Both the position numbers and the translations under genes were made by a program. Shown here piece by piece: positions 17,194-25,822 of a stretch of 64,000 bases of DNA; position 1 is the stretch's first letter; each line of letters begins with the position of its first letter. The notes beneath the pieces were generated by a model. That model ran no database searches. It was not told the origin of the DNA and saw nothing but the letters and a program-made list of their open reading frames with translations. This DNA is from JAICJC01 sp963709425 (GTDB lineage: Bacteria > Actinomycetota > Thermoleophilia > Gaiellales > JAICJC01): contig CAVPWG010000002.1 in the NCBI GenBank assembly GCA_963709425.1, positions 186,001 to 250,000 of the forward strand. The letters are read 5' to 3'.

Positions 17194-18068
17194 TCGGCCC
17201 AGCTGACTCTTTCGGCGCGAAGCTGGTCCACGATTCTCCCGAGCTCGGCGGAGCTCGAGAAGTGGATCTCGACTCGGCCGCCGCGCGGCCCCTGGCGAAC
17301 CGCGGCCCGCAGGGTGAGCGACTGCCAGGCTGCGTCGACGGCCAGGTGTGCGAGCTCCTCGTCCATGGCTCCCGCCCGGCGCACGGGCTTCGGCGTCTTG
17401 CGTCCCGTGCCTCGCGCCGCGGCCTCGGTGTCGCGCACCGACCACCCACGCTGGATCGCCCGGCGGGCCAGCGCCAGGCGCTCGTCCTGCCCGGCCGCGA
17501 GCAGGAGGGCACGACCGTGGCCCTCGGACAGCTCGCCGCCCGAGATCAGTGCCAGCACGTCGTCGGGCAGCTCGAGCAGGCGGATCGTGTTGGCGATCGC
17601 CGGCCGGCTGCGGCCGACGCGGCGTGCGATCTCGGTCTGGGAGAGATCGAGCTCGTCGGCGAGGACGGCGTACGCGCGCGCAAGCTCGACGGCGTTCAGA
17701 TCCTCCCGGGCGACGTTCTCGGCAAGCGCCAGGATGAGCGCCTCGCGCTCGTCGGCGTGGCGCACGATCGCCGGGATCGTCCCGAGACCCGCCTGCCGTG
17801 CCGCGCGCCACCGCCGCTCGCCGGCGATGATCTCGAAGCCGTCGGTGGTCTCGCGGACGACGATCGGCTGCACCAGACCGGAGGCCCGGATCGAGTCCGT
17901 CAGGCCGTCGAGCGCCGCATCGTCGAACGTCCTGCGCGGCTGGCGGGCGTTGGGCTGAATGCGGTCGAGCTCGATCTCGACCGACGCGGTGCCGCCGCCG
18001 CCGGGGAACTCCGCCACAAGTGCCGCGAGCCCGCGGCCGAGCCCGCGCGCCTTGGTCTGATCAGCCAC
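17190..18068 (-). CDS. parB: chromosome-partitioning protein ParB
   Basis: 292 residues from GTG 18068, which overlaps the parA stop by 8 bases. N-terminal LGRGLAAL box (ParA-activating end), then IQPNARQPRRTFDD and the CTP-binding ParB/Srx domain with EIIAGERRWRAARQAG, LALAENVARED, the HTH of YAVLADELDLSQTEIARRVG, and a C-terminal dimerisation domain. It binds parS sites near the origin and spreads as a CTP-dependent clamp. No clear parS was noted in this window. Standard origin-proximal gene order supports the call. Confidence 0.95.
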   Translation of the reverse strand: MADQTKARGLGRGLAALVAEFPGGGGTASVEIELDRIQPNARQPRRTFDDAALDGLTDSIRASGLVQPIVVRETTDGFEIIAGERRWRAARQAGLGTIPAIVRHADEREALILALAENVAREDLNAVELARAYAVLADELDLSQTEIARRVGRSRPAIANTIRLLELPDDVLALISGGELSEGHGRALLLAAGQDERLALARRAIQRGWSVRDTEAAARGTGRKTPKPVRRAGAMDEELAHLAVDAAWQSLTLRAAVRQGPRGGRVEIHFSSSAELGRIVDQLRAERVSWAD

Positions 18069-18822
18069 GCTCCACGACCTCCATCGCGACACGGTAGTAG
18101 GCGTCGGCGCCGGGCGACGCCGAGTCGTAGCGGCAGATCGGAAGGCCGTGGCTCGGCGCCTCGGCGAGGCGCACGCTGCGCGGCACCACCGTGTCGAAGA
18201 CGAGCGGGCCGAAGTACGAGCGCACCTCGGTCGCGACGTCGGCGGCGAGACGTGTGCGTCCGTCGAACATCGTGAGCAGGACGCCCGTCACGCCGAGCCG
18301 GGGATTGATCCGGGTGCGTACCAGCTCGACGCTCTGGAGCAGCTGGGCAAGCCCTTCGAGCGCGTAGTACTCGCATTGCACCGGCACGATCAGGCGGTTC
18401 GCCGCGGCGAGCGCGTTCACCGTCAGGAGCCCGAGCGACGGCGGGCAGTCCACGAACACATACGGGAACCGGGCCTCGGTGCCGACCAGGAGCTCGCGCA
18501 GGAGCGTGCCGTGATCGGCCCCTCCCGGGATCTCGACCTGCGCAGCGGCGAGGTCGGGGTGCGACGGCGCCAGGAACAGGTTCGGAACGGCGGTCTCGAT
18601 GATCACCGAGTCGAGCGGCCGGCCGTGGAGCAGATCGTACGTGCTCGCCTCGAGCTGCTCGGGCCGGAATCCCAGTCCCGTCGTGGCATTGGCCTGCGGA
18701 TCGAGGTCGATCAGGAGCACCTGCGTGCCCGCCTCGGCGACACATGCGGCCATGTTGATCGCCGTAGTGGTCTTGCCGACGCCGCCCTTCTGATTGGCGA
18801 GCGCGTACACGCGGGAGCTCAT
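18061..18822 (-). CDS. parA: chromosome-partitioning ATPase ParA/Soj
   Basis: 253 residues from ATG 18822. The deviant Walker A motif is NQKGGVGKTT (residues 10-19), with the signature Lys at position 12; Walker A' is LLIDLDPQANAT and Walker B VFVDCPPSLG. It forms ATP-dependent dimers on the nucleoid and moves ParB-bound origins. The start overlaps the rsmG stop as ATGA and the end overlaps parB, so rsmG-parA-parB are coupled. The frame is open upstream through rsmG but only this start fits family length. Confidence 0.96.
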   Translation of the reverse strand: MSSRVYALANQKGGVGKTTTAINMAACVAEAGTQVLLIDLDPQANATTGLGFRPEQLEASTYDLLHGRPLDSVIIETAVPNLFLAPSHPDLAAAQVEIPGGADHGTLLRELLVGTEARFPYVFVDCPPSLGLLTVNALAAANRLIVPVQCEYYALEGLAQLLQSVELVRTRINPRLGVTGVLLTMFDGRTRLAADVATEVRSYFGPLVFDTVVPRSVRLAEAPSHGLPICRYDSASPGADAYYRVAMEVVERG

Positions 18823-19469
18823 GCTGATGACGATGGTACCGGCACAAGCGGACGCGCACGAGCGATTCCGGGACGGCGCGGAAAGCGCTCCGGCGTCGGC
18901 CCAGCCTTCCGAAGCACCACCAGGCGGCGGGTCGGCGCGACCTCGTGCACGGCCTCGACGGTCCCCGCGACGATCTCGGCGGTGGCCGCCAGGGCGCCGT
19001 GATCCACCCGGGCGCCCGTCCACAGGATCGCAGCGCCGCCCGGCGCGACGAGCGGCAGCACGAGCTCTGCCGCGACCGGCGGCGGCGCGAGCGCGCGGGC
19101 GAGCGCCAGCGGGAACCGGTCGCGGCCCGCCCCCCGGGCGTACTCCTCCGAGCGGGCGTGGACGACCGTGCAGCGGGCGCCGACGGCCGGGACGGCGCGC
19201 TCCAGGAACCGGCATTTCGTCCTGGTGGCCTCGAGCAGCGTCACCGGGATGTCCAGCGCGAGCGCGAGCGGGATGCCCGGGCTGCCGCCGCCGGAGCCGA
19301 CATCGACGGCCTCGGCCGGGGCGAGCTGGCGAACGATCGCGACCGCGGTGAGCGCATCCTCGACGAGCACGTCCCAGGCCGTCGCGGGATCGCGGGCGGA
19401 CGTCACCGACACCGGCTCGGCGACGACCAGGTCGCAGTACGCCCGCAGCCTCGGGTCGGGGTGTTTCAC
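18819..19469 (-). CDS. rsmG: 16S rRNA m7G527 methyltransferase RsmG
   Basis: 216 residues. The SAM-binding motif AVDVGSGGGSPGIPLALAL and following VTLLEATRTKCRFLERAV identify RsmG (GidB), and EYARGAGRDRFPLALARALAPP continues the domain. It methylates N7 of G527 in 16S rRNA; loss gives low-level streptomycin resistance in other bacteria. It lies between jag and parA in the conserved origin operon. The N-terminus is short compared with E. coli RsmG, as is common in actinobacteria. Confidence 0.93.
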   Translation of the reverse strand: MKHPDPRLRAYCDLVVAEPVSVTSARDPATAWDVLVEDALTAVAIVRQLAPAEAVDVGSGGGSPGIPLALALDIPVTLLEATRTKCRFLERAVPAVGARCTVVHARSEEYARGAGRDRFPLALARALAPPPVAAELVLPLVAPGGAAILWTGARVDHGALAATAEIVAGTVEAVHEVAPTRRLVVLRKAGPTPERFPRRPGIARARPLVPVPSSSA

Positions 19470-19472
19470 GTT

Positions 19473-20201
19473 TTACACCTCGGGCTGGTGTTCGCCCTCG
19501 GCCGGGAGCACGACGACGTGCCGGTTCGGCTCCGCCCCCTCGCTGGCCGTCTGCACCCGCGGCACCTCGGCCTTCAGGTACACGTGGACGATCTTGCGCT
19601 CGACCGACGACATCGGCTCGAGCGGCACCGGTTCGCCGGTGCGAATGGCGTCGGCGGCGGCGCGCGCGGCGACGTCGCGCAGCGTCCGCTCGCGGCGGGC
19701 CCGGTAGCCCTGTGCATCGATCACGACGTCCGCCGCCGCCTCCTCATGCCGGTGGACGATCGCGTTCGCGAGGTACTGCACGGCGTCGATCGTGTGGCCG
19801 TGCCGGCCGATCAGGAGCCCGAGGTCGTCACCGGTCACGGTCGCCGCCACGCCGGCGTCCGACTCGACGACAGTGACGGAAGCATCGAGGCCCAACCCGT
19901 CGACGACCTGGGCCATCAGCGCGCGGACACGCGCCGCGGCCGGCGAATCCTCGGGGTGGGACTCGACGACGGCTCGGGCCGGCGCCGCGCTCTGAGGCGG
20001 CGCTCCCGAGAGGGTGGCGATCACGCGGGCCGGCTCGTAGCCGACCCCGAGCAGCCCGCGCTGGCCCTCCGAGAGGACGACGAACTCGACCGCGGTCCGG
20101 TCAAGCGCCGGATACCGCCGCTCGAGCTCGTGCAGCGCCGCCCAGCGCGCCTCGCCGACAGTCTCGCCCGTGGCCTCGACCTGCACCGCCGGCTCGGTCA
20201 C
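19473..20201 (-). CDS. jag: RNA-binding protein Jag/KhpB (Jag-N, KH, R3H)
   Basis: 242 residues from GTG 20201, overlapping the yidC stop by GTGA. A Jag_N domain occupies about 1-55 (VEATGETVGEARWAALHEL, GQRGLLGVGYEPARV). A KH domain with GLLIGRHGHTIDAVQYL follows, then an R3H domain (GYRARRERTLRDVAARAA) ending in MSSVERKIVHVYL. It is a cytoplasmic RNA-binding protein linked to cell-envelope regulation in Gram-positives. The standard position after yidC supports the call. Confidence 0.93.
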   Translation of the reverse strand: MTEPAVQVEATGETVGEARWAALHELERRYPALDRTAVEFVVLSEGQRGLLGVGYEPARVIATLSGAPPQSAAPARAVVESHPEDSPAAARVRALMAQVVDGLGLDASVTVVESDAGVAATVTGDDLGLLIGRHGHTIDAVQYLANAIVHRHEEAAADVVIDAQGYRARRERTLRDVAARAAADAIRTGEPVPLEPMSSVERKIVHVYLKAEVPRVQTASEGAEPNRHVVVLPAEGEHQPEV

Positions 20202-20998
20202 CGCCGCCCGCCCCCACGCTTCTTGCGGCTCCGCCCGCCGCCCGCCTGCGCCTTGCGGCCGGTCGGCGAGGGGGGCGTACGACTGCCGCTCGATTTCGCC
20301 GGCGCCGCCGACTGGGCGGCGGGACGCAGCTTGTGGCCCATCGTGCGCTTGATGACACCCTGCTGGCAGATCGTCCAGACGTTGGTGGTGATCCAGTAGA
20401 TCATCACACCGGCCGGGACGCCGATCACGAACGGGATGAAGAAGATCGGCATGGCCGCGAACATGTACTTCTGCTGGCGGTCGGTGACGAACGAGAAGAG
20501 CAGGGTGGAGCCGAGCATCGTCCCGACGTAGAGCGCGATGATGACGTACTCGGTGACGCCGCCGATGGTCGAGAGCTTCTGGAAGATGTCCTCGATGCCG
20601 AGGAACGACTTGATCGGCGTCGGCTCGATCTGGTTTCGGAGCACCTGGTAGAGCCCGATGAAGACCGGGAGCTGGGCCACCAGCGGAAGGCATGACGCGA
20701 ACGGGTTCACGCCGTGCTCCTTGTAGAGCTCCATGAGCTCCTTCTGCATCTGCTGCTTGTCCTCGCGGGCATTCTTGCCCTTGTACTTGTTCTGGAGCTG
20801 CTTGACCTTGGGCTGGATCGTCTGCATCGCCGCCATCGACCGGAACTGCTTGATCGTCAGCGGGAGGATCACGAGCCGCACCGTGAACGTGAGCAGGATG
20901 ATGCAGAGCCCCCACGACGCGATGTGGTCGTGGTAGGTCGTGAGGACGCTCTTGATGACCGCCTCGACCTGCTCGAGGACGATGATCCCGAAGATCAT
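20198..20998 (-). CDS. yidC: membrane protein insertase YidC/Oxa1
   Basis: 266 residues, Gram-positive type without the large periplasmic domain. Membrane segments: about 25-45 (GLCIILLTFTVRLVILPLTI, containing the conserved Arg of the hydrophilic groove), 100-118 (CLPLVAQLPVFIGLY), 150-170, 185-205 and a last one near 210-225. The charged cytoplasmic loop QNKYKGKNAREDKQQMQKEL lies between. The C-terminal tail is Arg/Gly/Lys-rich and should contact ribosomes. It inserts membrane proteins alone or with SecYEG. It is coupled to yidD upstream and jag downstream. Confidence 0.95.
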   Translation of the reverse strand: MIFGIIVLEQVEAVIKSVLTTYHDHIASWGLCIILLTFTVRLVILPLTIKQFRSMAAMQTIQPKVKQLQNKYKGKNAREDKQQMQKELMELYKEHGVNPFASCLPLVAQLPVFIGLYQVLRNQIEPTPIKSFLGIEDIFQKLSTIGGVTEYVIIALYVGTMLGSTLLFSFVTDRQQKYMFAAMPIFFIPFVIGVPAGVMIYWITTNVWTICQQGVIKRTMGHKLRPAAQSAAPAKSSGSRTPPSPTGRKAQAGGGRSRKKRGGGRR

Positions 20999-21249
20999 GT
21001 GGTCGCCTCCCGATCCTCACCGGGGACGGGGTCGTACCCGCCCTTCGACCAGGGGTTGCAGCGCAGGAGGCGCCAGGTCGCAAGACCGAGGCCGCGCACG
21101 ACGCCGTGCCGCCTGACCGCCTGCTCGGCGTAGTGGGAGCAGGTGGGCTCGTAGCGGCACACACGCGGCGTGATCGACGTCATCGCGACGAACGGCGTCA
21201 GCGCCAGGCGGACGACGCGGAGGCAGGCAACGACGAGCCAGCGGATCAC
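20995..21249 (-). CDS. yidD: membrane protein insertion efficiency factor YidD
   Basis: 84 residues from GTG 21249, which overlaps the rnpA stop as GTGA. Typical YidD sequence: an amphipathic N-terminal helix (IRWLVVACLRVVRLALTPF), then CRYEPTCSHYAEQAVRRHG and WRLLRCNPWSKGGYDPVP with the conserved cysteines. A small membrane-associated protein that helps YidC-dependent insertion. The end overlaps the yidC start as ATGA. Confidence 0.93.
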   Translation of the reverse strand: MIRWLVVACLRVVRLALTPFVAMTSITPRVCRYEPTCSHYAEQAVRRHGVVRGLGLATWRLLRCNPWSKGGYDPVPGEDREATT

Positions 21250-21626
21250 GCGACCGGCTCCGGCTCGACCGCCCGCAGCAGCTCCTCGACCTGGCCGCAC
21301 AGCCAGTCGAAGCCCTGCGCCTCGGCGGCGGGGCCGATGCCCGGCCGCGCGATCAGGACGTAGTCGGTGGACGGGCGCAGGAGCTCGTCCTGCCGGGCGA
21401 CCGCCTCACGGAGCCGGCGCTTGACCGCGTTTCGGTCCACGGCCGGCCCCACTTTGCGCGGCACGGCCCAGCCCACGCGCGGCCCGCCGTCGTCGTCGCG
21501 GCGCCGGTAGCGCAGGACCAGGTACCGGCCGCCGACGGACCGGCCCAGCCGGCTCACGGCGTCGAACTCCGCGGCACGGGACAGGCGGCCACGCCGGCCG
21601 GGCGGAGGGATCGGCGGGGTGCTCAC
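21246..21626 (-). CDS. rnpA: ribonuclease P protein component
   Basis: 126 residues from GTG 21626. It contains the RNP-binding signature RKVGPAVDRNAVKRRLREAV and an N-terminal RLSRAAEFDAVSRLGRSVGG. It binds the RNase P RNA and helps mature the 5' ends of tRNAs. It lies 5 bases downstream of rpmH and overlaps yidD. The frame is open far upstream, but the GTG gives the expected length; other in-frame starts would run into rpmH. Confidence 0.93.
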   Translation of the reverse strand: MSTPPIPPPGRRGRLSRAAEFDAVSRLGRSVGGRYLVLRYRRRDDDGGPRVGWAVPRKVGPAVDRNAVKRRLREAVARQDELLRPSTDYVLIARPGIGPAAEAQGFDWLCGQVEELLRAVEPEPVA

Positions 21627-21631
21627 GGAGG

Positions 21632-21766
21632 CTATGCGGACAGACGCTTGCGCCCACGCGCCCGGCGGCGCTTGAGCACGGCACGGCCGGCTCGGGTGCT
21701 CATGCGCTTGCGGAATCCGTGCGTCTTCGCGCGCTTGCGGGTGTTGGGCTGATAGGTGCGCTTCAT
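21632..21766 (-). CDS. rpmH: 50S ribosomal protein L34
   Basis: 44 residues beginning MKRTYQPNTRKRAKTHGFRK and continuing RMSTRAGRAVLKRRRARGRK, an almost invariant L34 sequence. It is the first gene of the rpmH-rnpA-yidD-yidC-jag-rsmG-parA-parB run, divergent from dnaA. A TATACT -10 box (21784-21779, minus strand) lies 12 bases before the ATG, so the leader is very short; no good -35 is seen. Confidence 0.97.
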   Translation of the reverse strand: MKRTYQPNTRKRAKTHGFRKRMSTRAGRAVLKRRRARGRKRLSA

Positions 21767-21807
21767 CGGCGGCGGTCAGTATAGAGCAGCGCCCGCTCGA
21801 GGCCGGG

Positions 21808-21925
21808 TGTGGAAATGCGCCGGGCCGGGCCCGAGACACGCGGCACAAACCACCCGGAAACGCGGGCTTTCCACCGCCGCAGGCCCTCGGGGAAGGAGAT
21901 TTCCACAGCTGTGGACGAAGCTGTT
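21808..21925. other. DnaA-box-like repeats upstream of dnaA
   Basis: The 262-base rpmH-dnaA gap holds TGTGGAAAT (21808-21818), TTTCCACC near 21879, and a back-to-back pair TTTCCACAG-CTGTGGACG around 21900-21918 whose reverse strand reads TCGTCCACA, one mismatch from the actinobacterial TTGTCCACA box. They could serve DnaA autoregulation or be part of the origin. Exact function is inferred. Confidence 0.4.
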
Positions 21926-21988
21926 GAGTACGTTTGAAAACCCCTGGAAACCGCCTAATAGAGCGGGATTCAGGCCTCCCGAGCTCGG

Positions 21989-22017
21989 TTGCCACGGCTC
22001 GCCCAACGGCGTACACT
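21989..22017 (+). promoter_or_regulatory. dnaA promoter
   Basis: TTGCCA (21989-21994), a 17-base spacer and TACACT (22012-22017) give a good sigma-70-like promoter. It would start transcription 5 or fewer bases before the dnaA ATG at 22029. A second candidate, TTGAAA (21934) with TAATAG (21956), lies upstream. Confidence 0.55.
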
Positions 22018-22028
22018 CGCCCACGTCG

Positions 22029-23384
22029 ATGACCACAGACGCGGCCGCCACGAGGACCTGGGACACGATCTCGCAGCGACTGCGCGAGGCGCTGAACCCC
22101 AGCACCTATGACACGTGGTTCGGCGGCACCGAGGCCCTCGAGGCGAGTCCCGAGCGGCTCGTCGTCGGTGTTCCCAACGAGTTCACCAAGACCTGGATCG
22201 AGGGCCACTTCGGCAGCCTCCTGAACGCCGCGGCCGCCGAGCACGAGCTCGTCGTGGAGCTGCGCGTCGCCGTCTCCGACGCCGTTCGCGCGGCCTCCGA
22301 GCCCGAGCCGGAGCCCGATCTGCCGCAGATGCAGGCCCCGGCGCCCGCGCAGGTCGGCGTGGTGAACCCGCGCTACACGTTCGATCTCTTCGTCATCGGG
22401 CCGTCGAACCGGTTCGCCCACGCCGCGGCGCTCGCGGTCGCAGAGGCCCCGGCACAGGCGTTCAACCCGCTCTTCATCTACGGATCGACCGGGCTGGGGA
22501 AAACGCACCTGCTCCAGGCCGTCGCACAGTACGTGATGCAGCAGCATCCCTATCTCACGGTGCGGTATGTGACGACGGAGACCGTGCTGAACGAGTTTGT
22601 TGACGCTTTGCGGGACAAAAGCATGGTCGGATTCAAAGGCCGCTATAGATCATGTGATGTTCTGCTAATCGATGATATTCAGTTCATCGAAGGCAAGAAT
22701 CAGCTCCAGGAGGAGTTTTTCCACACCTTCAACAGCCTCTATGAGGCGGGCAAGCAGATCATCATCTCCTCGGACAGGCAGCCCCGCGAGCTCGCGACGC
22801 TCGAGGCCCGGCTGCGAACACGTTTCGAATGGGGCCTCATCACCGACGTCCAGCCTCCCGACGTCGAGACGCGCATCGCGATCCTGCGCAAGAAGGTCGT
22901 GACGGAGGACCTGCGCGTTCCCGACCCCGAGGTGCTGACATTCATCGCCGACCGCGTCACGTCGAACATCCGCGAGCTCGAGGGCGCCCTGACCCGGGTG
23001 ATTGCGTACGCGTCGCTGACCGGCCGGCCGATCTCCGTGGACGTGGCGCGCGAGGTCCTGAAGGACGTGTTCCCGGGCGGCGAGCGCCGGTCGATCACCA
23101 TCGAGCAGATCCAGCAGGCCGTGTGCGACGCCTACGGCATGAGCCTCGTCGACCTGCGCGGCGACAAGCGCCCCCAGGCCATCGTCGTCCCGCGCCACAT
23201 CGCGATGTACCTCTGCCGCGAGCTGACCGACCAGTCGCTGCCCAAGATCGGCGCGAAGTTCGGCGGCCGCGATCACGCAACGGTCATGTACGGCGTGAAC
23301 CGGGTCGCCCGGCTGATCCGCGAGGACCGCGAGGCCTTCAACGTGGTGCAGGACCTGACGGCGCGCATCAAGCAGGCCCGATGA
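22029..23384 (+). CDS. dnaA: chromosomal replication initiator DnaA
   Basis: 451 residues from ATG 22029. Domain I is in about 1-80 (LREALNPSTYDTWFGG), followed by a Pro/Glu-rich linker. Domain III has Walker A GSTGLGKTH near residue 153, Walker B VLLIDDIQF and the arginine-finger region ELATLEARLRTRFEWGL. Domain IV DNA recognition includes GRDHATVMYGVNRVARLI. It binds DnaA boxes and unwinds oriC. It is encoded divergently from rpmH and followed by dnaN, the normal bacterial order. Confidence 0.97.
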   Translation: MTTDAAATRTWDTISQRLREALNPSTYDTWFGGTEALEASPERLVVGVPNEFTKTWIEGHFGSLLNAAAAEHELVVELRVAVSDAVRAASEPEPEPDLPQMQAPAPAQVGVVNPRYTFDLFVIGPSNRFAHAAALAVAEAPAQAFNPLFIYGSTGLGKTHLLQAVAQYVMQQHPYLTVRYVTTETVLNEFVDALRDKSMVGFKGRYRSCDVLLIDDIQFIEGKNQLQEEFFHTFNSLYEAGKQIIISSDRQPRELATLEARLRTRFEWGLITDVQPPDVETRIAILRKKVVTEDLRVPDPEVLTFIADRVTSNIRELEGALTRVIAYASLTGRPISVDVAREVLKDVFPGGERRSITIEQIQQAVCDAYGMSLVDLRGDKRPQAIVVPRHIAMYLCRELTDQSLPKIGAKFGGRDHATVMYGVNRVARLIREDREAFNVVQDLTARIKQAR

Positions 23385-23634
23385 ACCTTCTCCATCCGGC
23401 CTGCGGGGAACCTGTGCGGAACCCGGCTGCTCTGCGGAGAGTTCGGCGCACATGTCGCGCCGGTGTGGAACATGTGGAGATCCCGGCGGCTCACTCCCTC
23501 TGCTTCTCCACTCCGCCTCGCCGCTCCCAGACAGGTCCGTCCGAGGTTCTCCGCATGATTCGCAGCCCCTACTCCTATAACCTCTCTCTTTTAAAGAATT
23601 CAGTGATGTTCGTAGCACCGAGGAGCTTCTCCGC
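23385..23634. other. dnaA-dnaN intergenic region, candidate oriC
   Basis: This 250-base gap holds several TGTGGA-type boxes (TGTGGAACA and TGTGGAGAT around 23463-23483) and TTCTCCAC variants. It ends with the only AT-rich patch of the area (TATAAC, then a TTTTAAAGAATTC run, about 23575-23605), a plausible unwinding element. The TATAAC at 23576-23581 can also act as the dnaN -10. Boxes are degenerate, so the origin call rests mainly on position and base composition. Confidence 0.45.
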
Positions 23635-24744
23635 ATGAAGATCGTCTGTCCGCAGGAAGACCTGCTGAACCGCCTCCAGATCGTCGCCCGCGGGGTGTCG
23701 CAGCGTTCGACCGTCCAGATCCTCTCGGGGGTCCTGATTCAGGCCGAGGCCGGCGGCTCGGTCGAGCTGGCGGCGACTGACATGGAGCTCTCCGTCCGGG
23801 CCGGCCTCCAGGCTGAGGTCGGTGAACCAGGATCCACGGTGCTCACCGGCCGGCTCCTGCTCGAAATCGTCCGCGCCCTTCCCCAGCAGCCCGTCACCCT
23901 GGAGCAGGCGGCCGGTAGCGGTGCCGTCAAGCTCACGTGCGGCTCGAGCGAGTACACGCTGCACTCGCAGGGTGCCGAGGACTTCCCGCACCTGCCCGAG
24001 GCGTCCGGCCCGTCGTTCGCGGTCGAGCGGGCCGCGTTCGTGGCGACGATCAACCACGTTGCCCGGGCTGCGTCGAAGGACGAGTCGCGGCCGGTCCTCA
24101 CCGGAGTCCTCGTCGAGTTCGGCGAGGGCACGGTCACGATGGCCGCGACCGACTCCTACCGGCTCTCGGTCAAGGAGGCCGCGCTCCCCGGCTCGGGCGG
24201 CGACGCCCAGGCGATCGTCCCGGCGAGGGCGCTCACCGAGCTGTCCCGGATCGCCACGGCCGCAGCCGCCGACACGATCGATGTCGCCATCGGCGAGAAC
24301 CAGATCGTGTTCGGCGTCGACGGCGTCTCGCTCTCGGCGCGCCGCATCGACGGGCAGTTCCCGAACTACCGCCAGCTCGTCCCGCAGACGTTTGACCACG
24401 AGATCCCGGCATCACGGGAGGAGCTCCTGGAGGTCGTCCGCCGCACGTCCTCGGTGCTCATGACGCACCGGGCGCTGCCGCTGCGGCTCGCGTTCGAGCA
24501 GGGCCAGCTCACCGTCAGCGCACAGACGCAGGACGTGGGCGAGGCGCACGAGTCGATGCCCGTCGACTTCCACGGCGAGCCGATGGAGATCGGCTTCAAC
24601 GCCGAGTTCCTTCGCGACGGCATCGAGAGCGTCGAGGGCGACACCGTCAAGCTCAAGCTGACCAGCCCGCTCAGGCCGGGGCTCGTCCAGGGAGAGGACG
24701 GCAGCTTCTCCTACCTGATCATGCCGATCAGGCTCTCGACCTGA
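23635..24744 (+). CDS. dnaN: DNA polymerase III beta subunit (sliding clamp)
   Basis: 369 residues in three similar domains of about 120 residues each. Recognisable are KIVCPQEDLLNRLQIVARGV at the start, the second-domain AATDSYRLSVKEA and the ending EDGSFSYLIMPIRL, the usual DnaN C-terminus. It forms the ring that tethers polymerase III to DNA. A GAGGAG ribosome-binding site precedes the ATG. recF starts one base after the stop. Confidence 0.97.
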   Translation: MKIVCPQEDLLNRLQIVARGVSQRSTVQILSGVLIQAEAGGSVELAATDMELSVRAGLQAEVGEPGSTVLTGRLLLEIVRALPQQPVTLEQAAGSGAVKLTCGSSEYTLHSQGAEDFPHLPEASGPSFAVERAAFVATINHVARAASKDESRPVLTGVLVEFGEGTVTMAATDSYRLSVKEAALPGSGGDAQAIVPARALTELSRIATAAAADTIDVAIGENQIVFGVDGVSLSARRIDGQFPNYRQLVPQTFDHEIPASREELLEVVRRTSSVLMTHRALPLRLAFEQGQLTVSAQTQDVGEAHESMPVDFHGEPMEIGFNAEFLRDGIESVEGDTVKLKLTSPLRPGLVQGEDGSFSYLIMPIRLST

Positions 24745-24745
24745 C

Positions 24746-25822
24746 GTGCGGGTCGCTGCGGTGCGCGGCACCGCGTTCCGGTGCTACGCCCGGGCCGACG
24801 TTCAGTTCGCCCAGGGGCTGATCGGCGTCGTGGGCCCCAACGGCGCCGGCAAGACGAGCCTCATCGAGATGATCCACTTCGGGTGCGCCGGCTACTCGCC
24901 GCGCACGACGACGGAATCGCAGGTGATCCGGTTCGGCTCCGACGTCACCCGGGTCGAGGTCGATGTCCAACTGCGCGGCGGGCCTGTCACGAACGAGGTC
25001 GGCTTCCGCCCCGGGGAGCCGAAGCGGGTGACGGTGGACGGCGCGCCCGAGCGGTCGGTCGCCGGCCTGCTGGCCCGCTTCCCCGTGCTCGTGTTCACCC
25101 CCGACCGCCTCCGGCTGGTGCAGGGGGCGCCGGCGCTCCGGCGGGCGTGGCTCGACCGTGCGGTGGTGCGGCTCTGGCCGGCGCTTGCGGCGATCCCGCC
25201 CGCCTACGCGCGCGCGCTCGTCCAGCGGAACCACCTGCTGCGCCGGGTTCGGGCCGGCGTTGCCTCGCCCGACGGCCTCGACGCCTGGGACGGTGTGCTG
25301 GCAGCCGCCGGCGCCGAGCTCCTGGCCGCTCGCCAGCGGCTGTGCTCGCGGATCGTCCCGCGGCTCGCGGCGAGGCTGGGGGAGCTCGGCGGCGATCCCG
25401 GCGACGCGCCGCTCCAGCTGCTTTCGAGCGCGGACGGGCCGGAGCTCCTGCAGACGCTCGCGTCGTCCCGGCGGCGCGACATCGACCGGGGCTCCACCAG
25501 CCGGGGCCCGCACCTCGATGACGTCGAGCTGCGCGAGGCCGGCTCCGACGTCCGTCGGTACGGATCCCAGGGCGAGCAGCGGCGCATGCTGCTCGGGCTG
25601 ATCCTGGCCGAGGCCGACCTCCTCGCGGACGAGCGGGACGAGCTGCCGCTGCTCCTCCTGGACGACGTGACAGGCGAGTTCGACTCCCGCCGGCGCGGCC
25701 TCTTGCTCGATGCGGTCGGCCGGTTCGACCAGGCGATCCTGACGTCGACCGACGAGGCCGACCTGGGCGGCCGGGCTGCCGCGATCGTCAGGGTGGCCGA
25801 CGGGGTGGCGCGGGCAGCGTGA
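24746..25822 (+). CDS. recF: DNA replication and repair protein RecF
   Basis: 358 residues. Walker A GPNGAGKTSLIEMI near residue 30, the signature-like GSQGEQRRMLLGLI and Walker B LPLLLLDDVTGEFD are in the right order for an SMC-like RecF. N-terminal FRCYARADVQFAQGL is the conserved opening segment. It loads RecA on gapped DNA with RecO and RecR. GTG start one base after dnaN; the end overlaps the DUF721 gene by GTGA. Confidence 0.95.
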   Translation: MRVAAVRGTAFRCYARADVQFAQGLIGVVGPNGAGKTSLIEMIHFGCAGYSPRTTTESQVIRFGSDVTRVEVDVQLRGGPVTNEVGFRPGEPKRVTVDGAPERSVAGLLARFPVLVFTPDRLRLVQGAPALRRAWLDRAVVRLWPALAAIPPAYARALVQRNHLLRRVRAGVASPDGLDAWDGVLAAAGAELLAARQRLCSRIVPRLAARLGELGGDPGDAPLQLLSSADGPELLQTLASSRRRDIDRGSTSRGPHLDDVELREAGSDVRRYGSQGEQRRMLLGLILAEADLLADERDELPLLLLDDVTGEFDSRRRGLLLDAVGRFDQAILTSTDEADLGGRAAAIVRVADGVARAA

